From assembly GCF_900104345.1 (NCBI RefSeq), contig NZ_FNJN01000006.1, positions 1-64,000 of the forward strand: 64,000 bases of DNA, written 5' to 3'. The notes below the pieces were generated by a model. That model ran no database searches. It was not told the origin of the DNA and saw only the letters and a program-made list of their open reading frames with translations. Source of the DNA: Microbacterium testaceum StLB037 (GTDB taxonomy: Bacteria > Actinomycetota > Actinomycetes > Actinomycetales > Microbacteriaceae). Positions 33,314-44,305 of the stretch are shown piece after piece. The translations under genes and the position numbers were made by a program. How positions within the stretch are numbered: the first letter of the stretch is position 1; every line of letters begins with the position of its first letter.

Positions 33314-34570
33314 GTGATCGACGACATGGCGGAAGACCTCGTCCTCGGACTCGGCGGCACCGTCGACTACGAGATCCGGTGGGATGCCGAGGTGCTCACG
33401 GCCCTGGCTGCGCAGCACGGCATCCGTCTCGACGAGTTGACCACCACGACGCCGATCATCGACGAGCGCGCGCTCGTCGTCACGGTGCTCGCCTTCCTCG
33501 CCACGGGCGGGGGAGGCGAGCGCTTCGTGCTGTCATCGGAGATCGTCGAGACCTTCGCGGCGCACTTCGACAAGACCATCACCCTCGGCGGGACCGGGGT
33601 GCGGGCGGGCATCGCCCTCGATCGCATCGGCGTGCCCACCGTGCAGCACCTCGTGAGCATCGACGACACCGTGCGGCGCCTGCTTCCGGCCTCGATGAGC
33701 ATCGTCTCGTCGGCCACGCGAGACACCCTCGATCCGCACCTCATCGTGCAGTATCCCGCGGGCACCACGGTGCGCCTCGTCGACGGGGCGGTGACGGCGC
33801 CTGCGTCGAACCGCCTGATCTTCGCCAACGACGCCCCCAACCGCGAGATGGCCATCGCCCCCGATCTGGGCGACGCCCTCGAGGGGGCTGCGGCGTTCCT
33901 CGTCTCGGGGTTCAACACGATGCAGGATGCCGACCTGCTCGAGGCCCGGCTCGACGATCTCGTCTCGGCGATGAGACGCCTGCCCGCCGATGCTCTCGTC
34001 TACTACGAGGACGCGGGCTTCTACCACCGCGAGCTCGCCGCCCGGGTGCGCGCGCGGCTCCTCGAGCGCATCGACGTGTACGGCATGAACGAGGACGAGC
34101 TGCAGGAGTACCTGGGGCGACCCGTCGACCTGCTCTCGCCCGACGACGTCGTCGCCGCCCTCGTCGAGGTGCACGAGCTCATTCCGGCGCGGACGCTGGT
34201 CGTGCACACGACCTTCTGGGCGATCGCGGTCGGCCCCTCGGCGGCCCGGCACGCGGCGGGACTCGAGAGCGCCGTGCGCACCGCGGCGACGCGCTACCGG
34301 CTCGGCGACTCCTGTACCGCCGCCGATCTCGAGGTCACCGCCCGGTCGCCCCGTCATGCGGGCGGTGCGGCGGTCGTCGAAGCCGCGCGGCAGCGCAGCG
34401 GAGCGGTCGGGATTGCGGCCTACGTCGTCGACACCGCGCAGCCCACCACGATCGGTCTGGGGGACACCTTCGTCGGCGGGTTCCTCGCCGCGGTCCCCGC
34501 GGCTGCGCGCAGTGCGACAGCCGTCGCCCTCGACCGCGCGCTGGATGCGGTGACCGGACGCGTGGGCTGA
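33314..34570 (+). CDS. ADP-dependent phosphofructokinase/glucokinase family protein
   Basis: A 418-residue ribokinase-fold enzyme resembling the ADP-dependent gluco/phosphofructokinase family, better known from archaea. The N-terminal GLGGTVDYEIRW, the middle TLGGTGVRAGIALDRIG and YGMNEDELQEYLGR, and the catalytic TIGLGDTFVGGF with D384 follow that family's order. It lies seven bases after the aldolase, so it probably phosphorylates the sugar (or its 6-phosphate) that the aldolase then cleaves. Phosphoryl donor and substrate cannot be read from sequence. The start is GTG 33314 or ATG 33326; neither has a strong ribosome-binding site, as expected with translational coupling. Confidence 0.75.
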   Translation: MIDDMAEDLVLGLGGTVDYEIRWDAEVLTALAAQHGIRLDELTTTTPIIDERALVVTVLAFLATGGGGERFVLSSEIVETFAAHFDKTITLGGTGVRAGIALDRIGVPTVQHLVSIDDTVRRLLPASMSIVSSATRDTLDPHLIVQYPAGTTVRLVDGAVTAPASNRLIFANDAPNREMAIAPDLGDALEGAAAFLVSGFNTMQDADLLEARLDDLVSAMRRLPADALVYYEDAGFYHRELAARVRARLLERIDVYGMNEDELQEYLGRPVDLLSPDDVVAALVEVHELIPARTLVVHTTFWAIAVGPSAARHAAGLESAVRTAATRYRLGDSCTAADLEVTARSPRHAGGAAVVEAARQRSGAVGIAAYVVDTAQPTTIGLGDTFVGGFLAAVPAAARSATAVALDRALDAVTGRVG

Positions 34571-34588
34571 TCCGGACGGAGATGGACG

Positions 34589-35692
34589 TCACCGCGCCGC
34601 GGTGTCGGCATCCGGATCCGAGAACGGTCCGCACGCCGCGATGACGCGGCGCAGACTCACGGCGGCCTCCCACGCGTCGAGCGGTTCGTCCTGCGCGTCG
34701 AGGGAGCGCAGGCTCTCGGTGTAGCGGGTCAGGGCGGTCTCCGCCGCGCGGAGCTCGCCGGCGGTCGCCTGCGGCTCGGGCGGCGTGGTGACCAGGCGGG
34801 ACACCGTCTCGATCGCATCGGCGAGGAGGCGTCGCGCGTCGCCGGGCAGACGGGTGTCGACGTCGGGGCCCGCGGTGAGCCGCGCCAGAGCGGCTGCGAG
34901 CTCGCGGGTCGCGTCGGCCGTGCCCGTCAAGGCGTCGAGTCGTCGCCGACCCAGGTCGCGCGGCGTCTTCAACCGTCGCCCGCGCGGGTTGTATCGGCGA
35001 CTCTCGTCGGCGAGATCGACCTCCTCCCGCACCTCGACGAGGGTCCCCTCGAGGTCGGCGGCGGCCCGGTCCGCGGCCTCGGGGTCGAAGGAGCGTCCCG
35101 CGAGCGACGACGACATGGCACGGAGGACCTCGCCGAGCGCGTCCCGCAGCCGGCTCAGCCGGTCGTCGGCCTTCTTGACGCGCAGCGGCGGGACCACGAC
35201 GAGGTTGACCACGACGCCGACCACGACACCGAAAGCCATCGTCACCAGATACGACACCGAGTATCCGTCGGGATCGGCGCCGCCGAGCAGCAGGACGAAG
35301 AGACCGGCGATCGCCACCCAGTCCCGCCCGACGCCGAGGGCCCGCACGCCCGCGAGCAGTACTCCGATCAAGATGACGAGGGCGACGGCGACGATACGGG
35401 GCAGACCCGTGCCCACGACGGCGAGGCTGCCCAGTCCCAACCCGATGCCGAGCGCGAGACCGATCACGGCCTGCGCGCCGCTCGACGCGGAACGCGCGAC
35501 CGTCGGATACATGCTCACGAGGACCCCGAGCGGGGCGTAGTACGAGTACTCGCTCTGCGCGAAGGGCACGAGAGGGGCGAGGTACCACGCCAGAGCGGCG
35601 GCAGCGGCCGTCTTGGCGGCGAGCAGCAGGCGATCGGCGGTGACAGCGTCGGACCACCATCGGCGCGGGTCGAGGGAGGCGGGAACGGTCAT
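34589..35692 (-). CDS. FUSC/aromatic acid exporter-type membrane protein
   Basis: A 367-residue protein. The first about 170 residues hold roughly six predicted helices (AKTAAAAALAWYLAPL, SGAQAVIGLALGIGLGLG and so on). The rest is a soluble helical domain with KKADDRLSRLRDAL and many charged heptads. This half-FUSC layout fits the ArAE_1 family of putative aromatic-acid or weak-acid exporters. It converges with the sugar kinase gene, 18 bases apart. Confidence 0.75.
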   Translation of the reverse strand: MTVPASLDPRRWWSDAVTADRLLLAAKTAAAAALAWYLAPLVPFAQSEYSYYAPLGVLVSMYPTVARSASSGAQAVIGLALGIGLGLGSLAVVGTGLPRIVAVALVILIGVLLAGVRALGVGRDWVAIAGLFVLLLGGADPDGYSVSYLVTMAFGVVVGVVVNLVVVPPLRVKKADDRLSRLRDALGEVLRAMSSSLAGRSFDPEAADRAAADLEGTLVEVREEVDLADESRRYNPRGRRLKTPRDLGRRRLDALTGTADATRELAAALARLTAGPDVDTRLPGDARRLLADAIETVSRLVTTPPEPQATAGELRAAETALTRYTESLRSLDAQDEPLDAWEAAVSLRRVIAACGPFSDPDADTAAR

Positions 35693-35794
35693 GAGCGGGT
35701 GGTGCGCGGGCGAGTCGACACCCTTCCATGCTCCGCGTCGGCCTCGCCGTCGTCGCGGGGGTTGCCCCGGGGGGCTCCCCGGGTTAGCGCCGTC

Positions 35795-36760
35795 TCAGCG
35801 GCCCGGACGGTAGGCGTCCCACAGCACGCGGGCATGACGCGCTTTCGCCCGCTCGACGCCGTCCTCGTCGTGGCGGGCCGCGCTGATCCATTCCGCCAGG
35901 CGACTCAACATGGCGCCGAGCACCATTCGTAGGTCGGAGTGCGTGGCGGGCGGCACGGCGGCCTCGGCCGCCGGCATCCGTCCTTTCGGGGGGAGCTCGT
36001 CGTCGGCGTGCCGGAGGGCGAGACGCGCCACCCCCACGGCGTGGCTGTTCACGACGCAGTGCGCGGCTCCCTCGATCTCCCACCGGCGTGCGCGATGCGC
36101 GCGGGCGACGAGGCGGGAGTGCAGGCGGCGCGGTGAGGGGCGATCGAACTCGCCGCGGATGAGCAGCAGAGTCGCCCGGCCCTCACCGATGCGGTCGGAG
36201 ATGCGGTAGCGCAACATATGGGGCAGGGCTTCGAAGAAGTAGAGGAAACCGCACAGGAGGTATGCCGAGACCGCCAGGAGGGCGATGTGCAGCGACTCCC
36301 GCACCGTCGACTGGACGAATCGCACGCCCTGGATGATCGCGGTGGACTCCGCTTCGTCGACGACGGGGCTCACCAGCACCGCGTGCGAGAGGTCGGGACG
36401 CCGCGCCAGCACCTCGGTGACCACCTGCGTCCCCATCGAGTGTCCGATGAGTACCGGATTCTCGAGACCGTAGTGGTCGAGCACTCCCTCGACCTGGTCG
36501 GCGAAGTACGCGGCGGTGGGGGATTCCCCGGATGCCGGGACCCCGCCGAAACCCGGGAGATCGAGGGCGTAGACCTCGCCCTTCTCGGCGAGCAGTGGTG
36601 CGAGGAACTCGAAGTAGGTCGACGCGACGCCGATACCGGCGATGAGGACGAACGGGCGCCCGGTCCCCGAGCCCGTCGAGACACGCGTCACCCGGGTCTG
36701 TGAGGGCCCCCGGCGGAGCGTGTCGACGTCGACGTCGGCGGGTCGCGAGTCCTCGGGCAT
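35795..36760 (-). CDS. Alpha/beta hydrolase
   Basis: A 321-residue hydrolase. The oxyanion region FVLIAGIGVASTYFEFLAP, the nucleophile elbow VLIGHSMGTQ and a late histidine in IEGAAHCVVNSH give the Ser-Asp-His triad; the aspartate is probably in LLLIRGEFDRPSP. A hydrophobic segment in the cap domain (IALLAVSAYLLCGFLYFFEAL) may insert in or touch the membrane, which is unusual for the family. The C-terminal 60 residues are an added helical tail. The substrate is unknown. Confidence 0.82.
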   Translation of the reverse strand: MPEDSRPADVDVDTLRRGPSQTRVTRVSTGSGTGRPFVLIAGIGVASTYFEFLAPLLAEKGEVYALDLPGFGGVPASGESPTAAYFADQVEGVLDHYGLENPVLIGHSMGTQVVTEVLARRPDLSHAVLVSPVVDEAESTAIIQGVRFVQSTVRESLHIALLAVSAYLLCGFLYFFEALPHMLRYRISDRIGEGRATLLLIRGEFDRPSPRRLHSRLVARAHRARRWEIEGAAHCVVNSHAVGVARLALRHADDELPPKGRMPAAEAAVPPATHSDLRMVLGAMLSRLAEWISAARHDEDGVERAKARHARVLWDAYRPGR

Positions 36761-36838
36761 CCGACCAGAATGCCCTACCCGGCTGAGCGTCCTGTCAATC
36801 CCGGCCCCGGTGTCGTCGGCCCCGCCTAGCCTTCCTGC

Positions 36839-37078
36839 ATGAGCGATACCTCCCGCGAAGAAGAGACCCTGGGTGCCGTCCGCGAGGGCGACAACCCCGC
36901 CGAGAAGGACCCGTCCGACTGGGTGACCGGCGACGAGCCCATGACCGCCCCGCAGCGCAGCTACCTCGACACCCTCGCCCGTGAAGCCGGCGAGGAGATT
37001 CCCGCCGACCTGACGAAGGCGGAGGCGTCGGAGCAGATCGATCGCCTGCAGAACGAGACCGGTCGCTCCACCGAGTGA
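36839..37078 (+). CDS. DUF3072 protein
   Basis: A 79-residue hydrophilic protein. The core DWVTGDEPMTAPQRSYLDTL followed by AREAGEEIPADLTKAEASEQI is the DUF3072 signature, a SAP-like helical unit found in many actinobacteria. Function is unknown. TGTCAA and TAGCCT upstream are spaced like promoter hexamers with almost no leader, so the transcript may be leaderless. Confidence 0.82.
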   Translation: MSDTSREEETLGAVREGDNPAEKDPSDWVTGDEPMTAPQRSYLDTLAREAGEEIPADLTKAEASEQIDRLQNETGRSTE

Positions 37079-37105
37079 CCCTCGAGGCGTCCCGGCTCCT
37101 GCTCG

Positions 37106-37594
37106 TCAGGACGCGCGGGGCGCCTCTTCGTCTGCCGACATGTCGTCGATGTCCTGCTTCTCACCGCGAGCGATGTCGTCGAGGAAGTCGGCGACGATCC
37201 GCCGTTCGGCGGGGCCGAGTCGCCCGGCGGCCGCGGCGGCCGACGCGCTGCGCACCGACAGCACGCGGCGGGCGGGGGAGTCGGCGGGAATCGTCTCGCG
37301 GACGACGATCGAGCGCCGATCACCCGGGTATGGCTCTCGTTCCACCCACCCCGCGTCGGCGAGTCGGTCGATCAGCGCCGTCGTGGCCGCCGACGAGATG
37401 CTCAGCATCGAGGCGAGGATGCGAGGGGTGACCGGCTCGTCGTCGGCGGAGCGCTGGAGGAGGAAGCGCAGCACCTTCGCGTCGTTCGGGCCGATGCCCA
37501 GGGAGTGCAGCGCGGCGCGCTCGGAGGCGACACCGGAATCGGTGAGGTCGTTGAGAGCCTTGACGACGTCGTCGGCGGAAGCCGCGTCTTTCAT
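37106..37594 (-). CDS. MarR family regulator
   Basis: A 162-residue winged-helix regulator. The recognition region PRILASMLSISSAATTALIDRL and wing EREPYPGDRRSIVVR are standard for MarR. It is divergent from another MarR gene at 37,730, with 135 bases between; the two regulators may control each other. No transporter gene is adjacent. Confidence 0.82.
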   Translation of the reverse strand: MKDAASADDVVKALNDLTDSGVASERAALHSLGIGPNDAKVLRFLLQRSADDEPVTPRILASMLSISSAATTALIDRLADAGWVEREPYPGDRRSIVVRETIPADSPARRVLSVRSASAAAAAGRLGPAERRIVADFLDDIARGEKQDIDDMSADEEAPRAS

Positions 37595-37729
37595 CTCTCC
37601 TCCTCGCGTTCCTCGGTGAGCTACTGTCTTTCACGCCAATCAAGTAGATAGCCGTTCTAGTTAGATGCTACCTGTCCTTCCCGTGCACCGGCAGGGGGCT
37701 GGACGCGGAGCCTGACATAGGATGCCCTG
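37595..37729. promoter_or_regulatory. Divergent MarR-MarR control region
   Basis: An AT-richer block at 37,644-37,671 holds GTAGATAGC and GTTAGATGC as near direct repeats 16 bases apart, with CTAG between them. It is the likely binding site for one or both flanking MarR proteins. Confidence 0.4.
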
Positions 37730-38254
37730 GTGGAAACAGGGTCCGAGTCGCGCTACTGGTACGGCGCGAGCGAAGAGGATCGCCGCCGTCGAGCGGTCGA
37801 AGTCCTCCAAGCCTTCCGCGTGTACCGCGCCGCCGAGGTCGCCATGCGGCGTCGCACGCGCGAGTCGATGTCCATGGGCGAGAACGAGCTGCTCGTGCTT
37901 CGCTACCTGATCAAAGCGGCGGGGCAGCAGCGTCAGGTCTCGCCGAGCGAGCTCACCCGTTACCTCGGGGTGTCCACGGCATCCACGACCGCGATCGTGG
38001 ACCGCCTCGAGAAGACCGGTCACGTCACTCGCGTGCCGCACCCGACCGATCGTCGGAGCATCTACATCGTGGCCACGGCCGTGAGCGACGAAGAGGTGCG
38101 CGCGACTCTGGGGTCGATGCACACGCGCATGATGGCGGCGGTCGTCGATATGACCCCCGAAGAGAGCGCTGCGGTGATCGCCTGCCTCGGTCGGCTCCAG
38201 GATGCCGTCGACCAGGTCGACCCGCACCCGGTCGACGCCGTAGCCGCGCACTGA
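37730..38254 (+). CDS. MarR family regulator
   Basis: A 174-residue winged-helix protein starting at GTG. LTRYLGVSTASTTAIVDRLEKTGHVTRVPHPTDRRS is the DNA-binding block, with an extended N-terminal helix (RRRAVEVLQAFRVYRAAEV) used for dimerisation. It is more similar in style to regulators of stress or cell-envelope genes than to the neighbour at 37,106, but I cannot assign an effector. Confidence 0.82.
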   Translation: METGSESRYWYGASEEDRRRRAVEVLQAFRVYRAAEVAMRRRTRESMSMGENELLVLRYLIKAAGQQRQVSPSELTRYLGVSTASTTAIVDRLEKTGHVTRVPHPTDRRSIYIVATAVSDEEVRATLGSMHTRMMAAVVDMTPEESAAVIACLGRLQDAVDQVDPHPVDAVAAH

Positions 38255-38319
38255 GCACGCGCCGAGCGCGCCCGCGCCCTCCGCCGTGACGGCCGAGCGC
38301 GCAGGTCGGGCGTGAGAGC

Positions 38320-38583
38320 ATGGGGTCCATGGACGAGAGCGCAAGCGACGCGGTTTCCCCCGCGACCGGTGCCGACCTCGTCCATCAGGTGGACGGAATA
38401 GAGGTCGCCTCTTTCCGTGCCGTCATCGCCCGCCTGAGGACCGACTATCCGCTCGAGGATCCGTCGCGGATCGAAGCCGTCGTGCTGCGCGAATGGGAGG
38501 CCTTCTCGGCAGGGCGCCCCCTGGTCGTGCCCATCGCCGTCGAAGAGGGGGCTCGCGAGATCCTGGGCCTCCCGCGGGACTGA
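38320..38583 (+). CDS. Hypothetical protein, three-helix type
   Basis: An 87-residue protein. The core FRAVIARLRTDYPLEDPSRIEAVVLREWEAF resembles the small helical domain of DUF3562-like proteins, in which a short helix is followed by 'v..i...e...f'. The start may be ATG 38320 or 38329. It converges with the DUF7882-like gene one base after its stop. Confidence 0.6.
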   Translation: MGSMDESASDAVSPATGADLVHQVDGIEVASFRAVIARLRTDYPLEDPSRIEAVVLREWEAFSAGRPLVVPIAVEEGAREILGLPRD

Positions 38584-38584
38584 T

Positions 38585-38896
38585 TCAGGAGCCGCGGAGT
38601 TCCGGCTCGTCGACCAACAGCAGACCGCCCGACGAGTTCGCGGAGGTGGCCAGCGCCTCGATCCACGCGCGACTGAGCAGCGCGGGTTCGGGCTCGTCGA
38701 AGACGAACCGCAGCGGAATCGAGGGGTGCAGCCACACGGTGCTGCGTCCCACCTCCTGGTCGGGCCCGTGCGTCCACGACAAGGTGAAGCTCTCGCCGCG
38801 GCGGAGCTTGGTCGCGATGACGACCTTGACGTGAGCCAGAGCGCGATCCTCGATGTCGATCGGCGTCGCGACGTCGCCGTAGTAGAGCGTTCCCAC
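38585..38896 (-). CDS. DUF7882-like small protein (paralogue 1)
   Basis: A 103-residue protein starting at GTG. It is one of three related proteins in 1.1 kb. Shared blocks are the start MG.(L/I).Y, then IEDRALAHVKVVIATKLRRGESF, WLHPSIPLRFVFD and LSRAWIEALATSANSSGG. Close relatives in Microbacteriaceae are often labelled 'ATP-dependent DNA ligase', but no ligase motif (KxDG) is present, so that name is an error of transfer. Beta-rich N-terminal half, helical end; function unknown. Confidence 0.75.
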   Translation of the reverse strand: MGTLYYGDVATPIDIEDRALAHVKVVIATKLRRGESFTLSWTHGPDQEVGRSTVWLHPSIPLRFVFDEPEPALLSRAWIEALATSANSSGGLLLVDEPELRGS

Positions 38897-39008
38897 ACGA
38901 GTACGCTAGTCGGGCCCCGAGAGCCTCCCCGGCGGGGTTGATTCGCGCGACGCGACGTGGCATCCCGGAAAGCGGCTGAAGGTGCGTTCCTCGGATAGGC
39001 TCGGTCGC

Positions 39009-39326
39009 ATGGGCAGATTCATCTACGACACCGTTGCCAATGCGGTCGACATCGATGACCGCACGCTTGCGCACTTGCGCATCGTCGTGATGAACAAGCT
39101 TCGGCGCTCCGAGTCGTTCATGTTCGACGTCGAGGTCGGCGACGGCAGCGGTCGTCGCAGCTTCTGGATGCACCCCTCGGTGCCGATCCAGTTCCACTTC
39201 TACGGCAGCCGCCAGCCCCGCATCAACCGCGTCTGGGTCGAAGACCTCATGCTCGCGGCCTCGGGCCCCAACGGCCTGGCGATCACGCCCGAGCCCAGCG
39301 AAGACGCCCTCGTCGAAGAGGGCTGA
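39009..39326 (+). CDS. DUF7882-like small protein (paralogue 2)
   Basis: A 105-residue protein, start ATG 39009. It carries the same blocks in more diverged form: FIYDTVANAVDIDDRTLAHL, NKLRRSESFMFDVEV, WMHPSVPIQFHFYG and RVWVEDLMLAASGPNGL. It is on the opposite strand to its two relatives and converges with the third, four bases from stop to stop. It lacks the conserved SANSSGG end, suggesting a separate sub-function. Confidence 0.75.
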   Translation: MGRFIYDTVANAVDIDDRTLAHLRIVVMNKLRRSESFMFDVEVGDGSGRRSFWMHPSVPIQFHFYGSRQPRINRVWVEDLMLAASGPNGLAITPEPSEDALVEEG

Positions 39327-39329
39327 GCG

Positions 39330-39656
39330 CTAGCTCTTCTCCGTCTGCTCCGCCGGGGTGATGTCCTCGGGCACGAGCATGATGCCGCCCGAGGAGTTCG
39401 CCGAATCGGCCAGCCGCTCGATCCACTCGCGGCTCAGCGTCGTCGGCTCGCTGTCGTCGAAGACGAAGCGCAGCGGGATGGCGGGGTGCAGCCAGAGCGT
39501 GCTGCGGCCGCGTTCCTCGTCGTCGCGGTGCCGCCACGACAGCGTGAAGCTCTCGCCGCGGCGCAGCTTCGTCGAGATGACGACTTTCAGGTGAGCCAGG
39601 GCGCGGTCTTCGATGTGCACCGTCGTGCCGCTGCCGCCGTAGTGAATGGTCCCCAT
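39330..39656 (-). CDS. DUF7882-like small protein (paralogue 3)
   Basis: A 108-residue protein, start ATG 39656. It is very close to the paralogue at 38,585: IEDRALAHLKVVISTKLRRG, SFTLSWRHRDDEERGRSTLW and ADSANSSGGIML. The conserved KLRRGESF stretch and the repeated tryptophans suggest a nucleic-acid or partner-binding surface, but there is no catalytic signature. The longer open frame to 39,782 is rejected as non-conserved. Confidence 0.75.
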   Translation of the reverse strand: MGTIHYGGSGTTVHIEDRALAHLKVVISTKLRRGESFTLSWRHRDDEERGRSTLWLHPAIPLRFVFDDSEPTTLSREWIERLADSANSSGGIMLVPEDITPAEQTEKS

Positions 39657-39775
39657 GCGGCCCACGATACGCCAGGGGGCGTCACAGGTACGCGGCGGGA
39701 TGCCAGGTGTCAAGACCGCCGGGCGTGGCGGCGGCTCCTGGCACAGTAGGGGGTGTTGCACGGAAGGAGGGCGCC

Positions 39776-39922
39776 GTGACAAATCCCCCTATGCCTCGGA
39801 ACCCCGAATCGGGGAACGACCCGGACGATCTGCCCGAGGTGTTCCACGGCTTGATCGGCATCGACGTCGTCGACGGCGAGTTGCTGCCGCGTGCCGGCGG
39901 CATCGAACCCCGCCGGACCTGA
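39776..39922 (+). CDS. Small protein upstream of alarmone synthetase
   Basis: A 48-residue protein from GTG 39776, which has a near-ideal ribosome-binding site (GGAAGGAGG, five bases away). The sequence is Pro-rich at the start and acidic later (DDLPEVFHGLIGIDVVDGEL). It lies 43 bases before the RelQ-like gene on the same strand, so the two may be co-expressed. No family recognised. Confidence 0.55.
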   Translation: MTNPPMPRNPESGNDPDDLPEVFHGLIGIDVVDGELLPRAGGIEPRRT

Positions 39923-39965
39923 CGCTCCCAGCGACCTCGTAGTCGTGTTCGCTAGCGTCGACCCC

Positions 39966-40643
39966 ATGTCGGACCCGCTGGACGAACAGCAGATCACCGT
40001 CTCGAGCGCGGCCCTGCGGGCGATGCGCGACGAGTTCCAGCGGTTCCTGATGGAGTACCGCTTCGGGCTCGCCGAGGTCGAGACGAAGATTTCCATCCTG
40101 CGCGAAGAGTTCCAGGAAATGCACGCGTACAACCCCATCGAGCACGTCTCGAGTCGTGTGAAGTCGCCGGACAGTCTGGTCGACAAGGTGCGGCGCAAGG
40201 GCATCGAAACCGACTTCGACTCCATTCGCGCGTCGATCACCGACATCGCCGGCATCCGCGTGACCTGCAGCTTCATCGATGACGCCTATCGGCTCTCGAA
40301 GCTGCTCACGCGGCAGGACGACATCACCGTGCGCGACGTCAAGGACTACATCGCGCACCCGAAGCCCAACGGGTACAAGAGTCTGCACGTGATCGTGGAG
40401 GTGCCCGTCTTCCTGTCGACCGGCCGCGTGGACGTGCCCGTCGAGGTGCAGTTCCGGACGATCGCCATGGACTTCTGGGCGAGTCTCGAGCACAAGATCT
40501 ATTACAAGTACGACCGGCTGGTTCCCGACGACCTCCTCGCCGAGCTGAAGAACGCCGCCGATACCGCGGCCGAGCTCGACACGAGGATGGAGCGCTTGCA
40601 CCGCGAGATCCGCGGCGCGCACCCCGGGGTGGTCTCGCTCTGA
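39966..40643 (+). CDS. Small alarmone synthetase (RelQ-like)
   Basis: A 225-residue single-domain GTP pyrophosphokinase, which makes (p)ppGpp or pGpp from ATP and GDP/GTP without ribosome control. Synthetase motifs are clear: RASITDIAGIRVTCSFIDD, YIAHPKPNGYKSLHVIVEVP and VPVEVQFRTIAMDFWASLEH. No hydrolase, TGS or ACT domain is present; the length is normal for the class. The C-terminal helices (ELKNAADTAAELDTRMERL) should mediate oligomerisation. Start ATG 39966. Confidence 0.9.
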   Translation: MSDPLDEQQITVSSAALRAMRDEFQRFLMEYRFGLAEVETKISILREEFQEMHAYNPIEHVSSRVKSPDSLVDKVRRKGIETDFDSIRASITDIAGIRVTCSFIDDAYRLSKLLTRQDDITVRDVKDYIAHPKPNGYKSLHVIVEVPVFLSTGRVDVPVEVQFRTIAMDFWASLEHKIYYKYDRLVPDDLLAELKNAADTAAELDTRMERLHREIRGAHPGVVSL

Positions 40644-40664
40644 CGAGGGCGACACAATGGATCG

Positions 40665-41516
40665 ATGAGCGACGACGACGCCCGCCTGGACGAGGTCGCC
40701 GCCGAACTTCTCGCTCTTCCGCCCGCGAGGTTCACCGCCGCCCGCAATGACCGCGCCGCCGAGGGCGGGGCGCTGGGGCGGAGGATCGCCAAGCTGCGCA
40801 AGCCCACGGTCGCCGCGTGGGCGGTCAACCTGCTCGTACGCGACGGTCAGCTCGGCGAGGCCGTGGAGCTGTCCCGCGCTCTGCACGAAGCGCAGGACGA
40901 CCTGGATGCCGCGGAGCTCGGGCGACTGGGGCGGCAGCGTCGACAGTTGGTCGCCGCCCTCGCCCGCCGCGCGGGTGAGCTCGCCGCCGAGGCCGGGACC
41001 CCCCTGAGCGCGGCGATGTCGGACGCCGTCGAGAAGACCGTGAACGCCGCGGTGGTCGACGAAACGGTCGCGGCGGCCGTGCTGACGGGGCGCTTGACCT
41101 CGGCGATCGACCTCGCCGAGATGGGCGACGGAACGCTCGCGGAGGCGGTGGCCGGCTCCGTTCCCGCGGCCATACCGCAGGCTGCCGCCCCGCGCGACGA
41201 CCTCGCCGCGCGTCGCGCGCGGAAGGCCGCGGAACGAGCCGTCCGTGAGGCGGAGCGGGCCAGAGCCGACGCCGAGCGCGAGAGCACCGCCGCCGGGCGG
41301 CGTGTGGATACGGCGGCGGAACGGGCCGCCCGCGCTCGAGAGCGCGTGGACGGCCTGCGAGCCGATCTCGCGCGCGCCGAGAAAGAGGCGGACGCGGCCG
41401 ACGAGGTGCTGATGCAGCGCCAGGATGAGCAGACTCGGGCTCGCGAGTCCGTGCGTGCGGCGTCGGAAGCCGTCGAGCGCGCCGAAGCCGCTCGTGACGA
41501 AGGAACGGATCGATGA
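40665..41516 (+). CDS. Coiled-coil hypothetical protein
   Basis: A 283-residue protein. The first 170 residues form a helical domain with LPPARFTAARNDRAAE and RIAKLRKPTVAAWAVNLLVR, a pattern seen in actinobacterial proteins of unknown function. The last 100 residues are a long Ala/Arg/Glu coiled coil (ERAVREAERARADAERES onward). No signal or membrane segment. Its end overlaps the next gene by four bases (ATGA). Confidence 0.65.
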   Translation: MSDDDARLDEVAAELLALPPARFTAARNDRAAEGGALGRRIAKLRKPTVAAWAVNLLVRDGQLGEAVELSRALHEAQDDLDAAELGRLGRQRRQLVAALARRAGELAAEAGTPLSAAMSDAVEKTVNAAVVDETVAAAVLTGRLTSAIDLAEMGDGTLAEAVAGSVPAAIPQAAAPRDDLAARRARKAAERAVREAERARADAERESTAAGRRVDTAAERAARARERVDGLRADLARAEKEADAADEVLMQRQDEQTRARESVRAASEAVERAEAARDEGTDR

Positions 41517-42001
41517 GCGACTCACCCCTCTCCGCGGTGCTCGACGAGGCGCGCGCGCGTCTGTCCGGGGCGCCGCGAGAACGTCTCGGCGAGCTGCAGG
41601 AGGGGCGCCGGCTGCTCGGCATCCCTCGTTCGGCCCGTATCGCGCCGCGCGGGACGGCCTGGCATCTCGGTGTCCTGCTGCTGACCGACGACGCTGTGCT
41701 GGCGACCGGCGACATCGTGCGCTCGCGTGCGGAAGTGCGTCGCGGATTCGCCGCCGAATCGCAACGCCGTCGCGCCGAACTCGCCGCCGCGGCCGCACGG
41801 GGCGGAGTCCCCGAGGGCGAGACGATCCACATCGAGTGGCGCACCATCGATCCGGACGCGGTGGGGGAGTCGTCCACCCCCGTGGCGATCCGCGGAGGCG
41901 AGCTCCTCGTGCGGTGGAGCGCCGCCGGAGGGTTCATGCCCCTCGACCGGTATCTCGCGGAACGCATCGAGCTGCTGCGGCATCCGCCCGAACGCGCATA
42001 G
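41513..42001 (+). CDS. Hypothetical protein coupled to coiled-coil gene
   Basis: A 162-residue protein overlapping the upstream gene by four bases, so translationally coupled to it. It holds IAPRGTAWHLGVLLLTDD, a basic RSRAEVRRGFAAESQRRRAEL helix and a C-terminal beta-rich part ending PLDRYLAERIELLRHPPE. No known motif. The pair probably acts together; their product is upstream of, but not clearly linked to, the trehalose genes. Confidence 0.65.
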   Translation: MSDSPLSAVLDEARARLSGAPRERLGELQEGRRLLGIPRSARIAPRGTAWHLGVLLLTDDAVLATGDIVRSRAEVRRGFAAESQRRRAELAAAAARGGVPEGETIHIEWRTIDPDAVGESSTPVAIRGGELLVRWSAAGGFMPLDRYLAERIELLRHPPERA

Positions 42002-42082
42002 AGACCCGCACGCATAGTCGGGGGTGGGGTGGGTGTCAACTGCCGTGACCACGGAGGTTCGCGGAAACGACGCTGGTCTATC

Positions 42083-44301
<2,219 letters not shown>

Positions 44302-44305
<4 letters not shown>

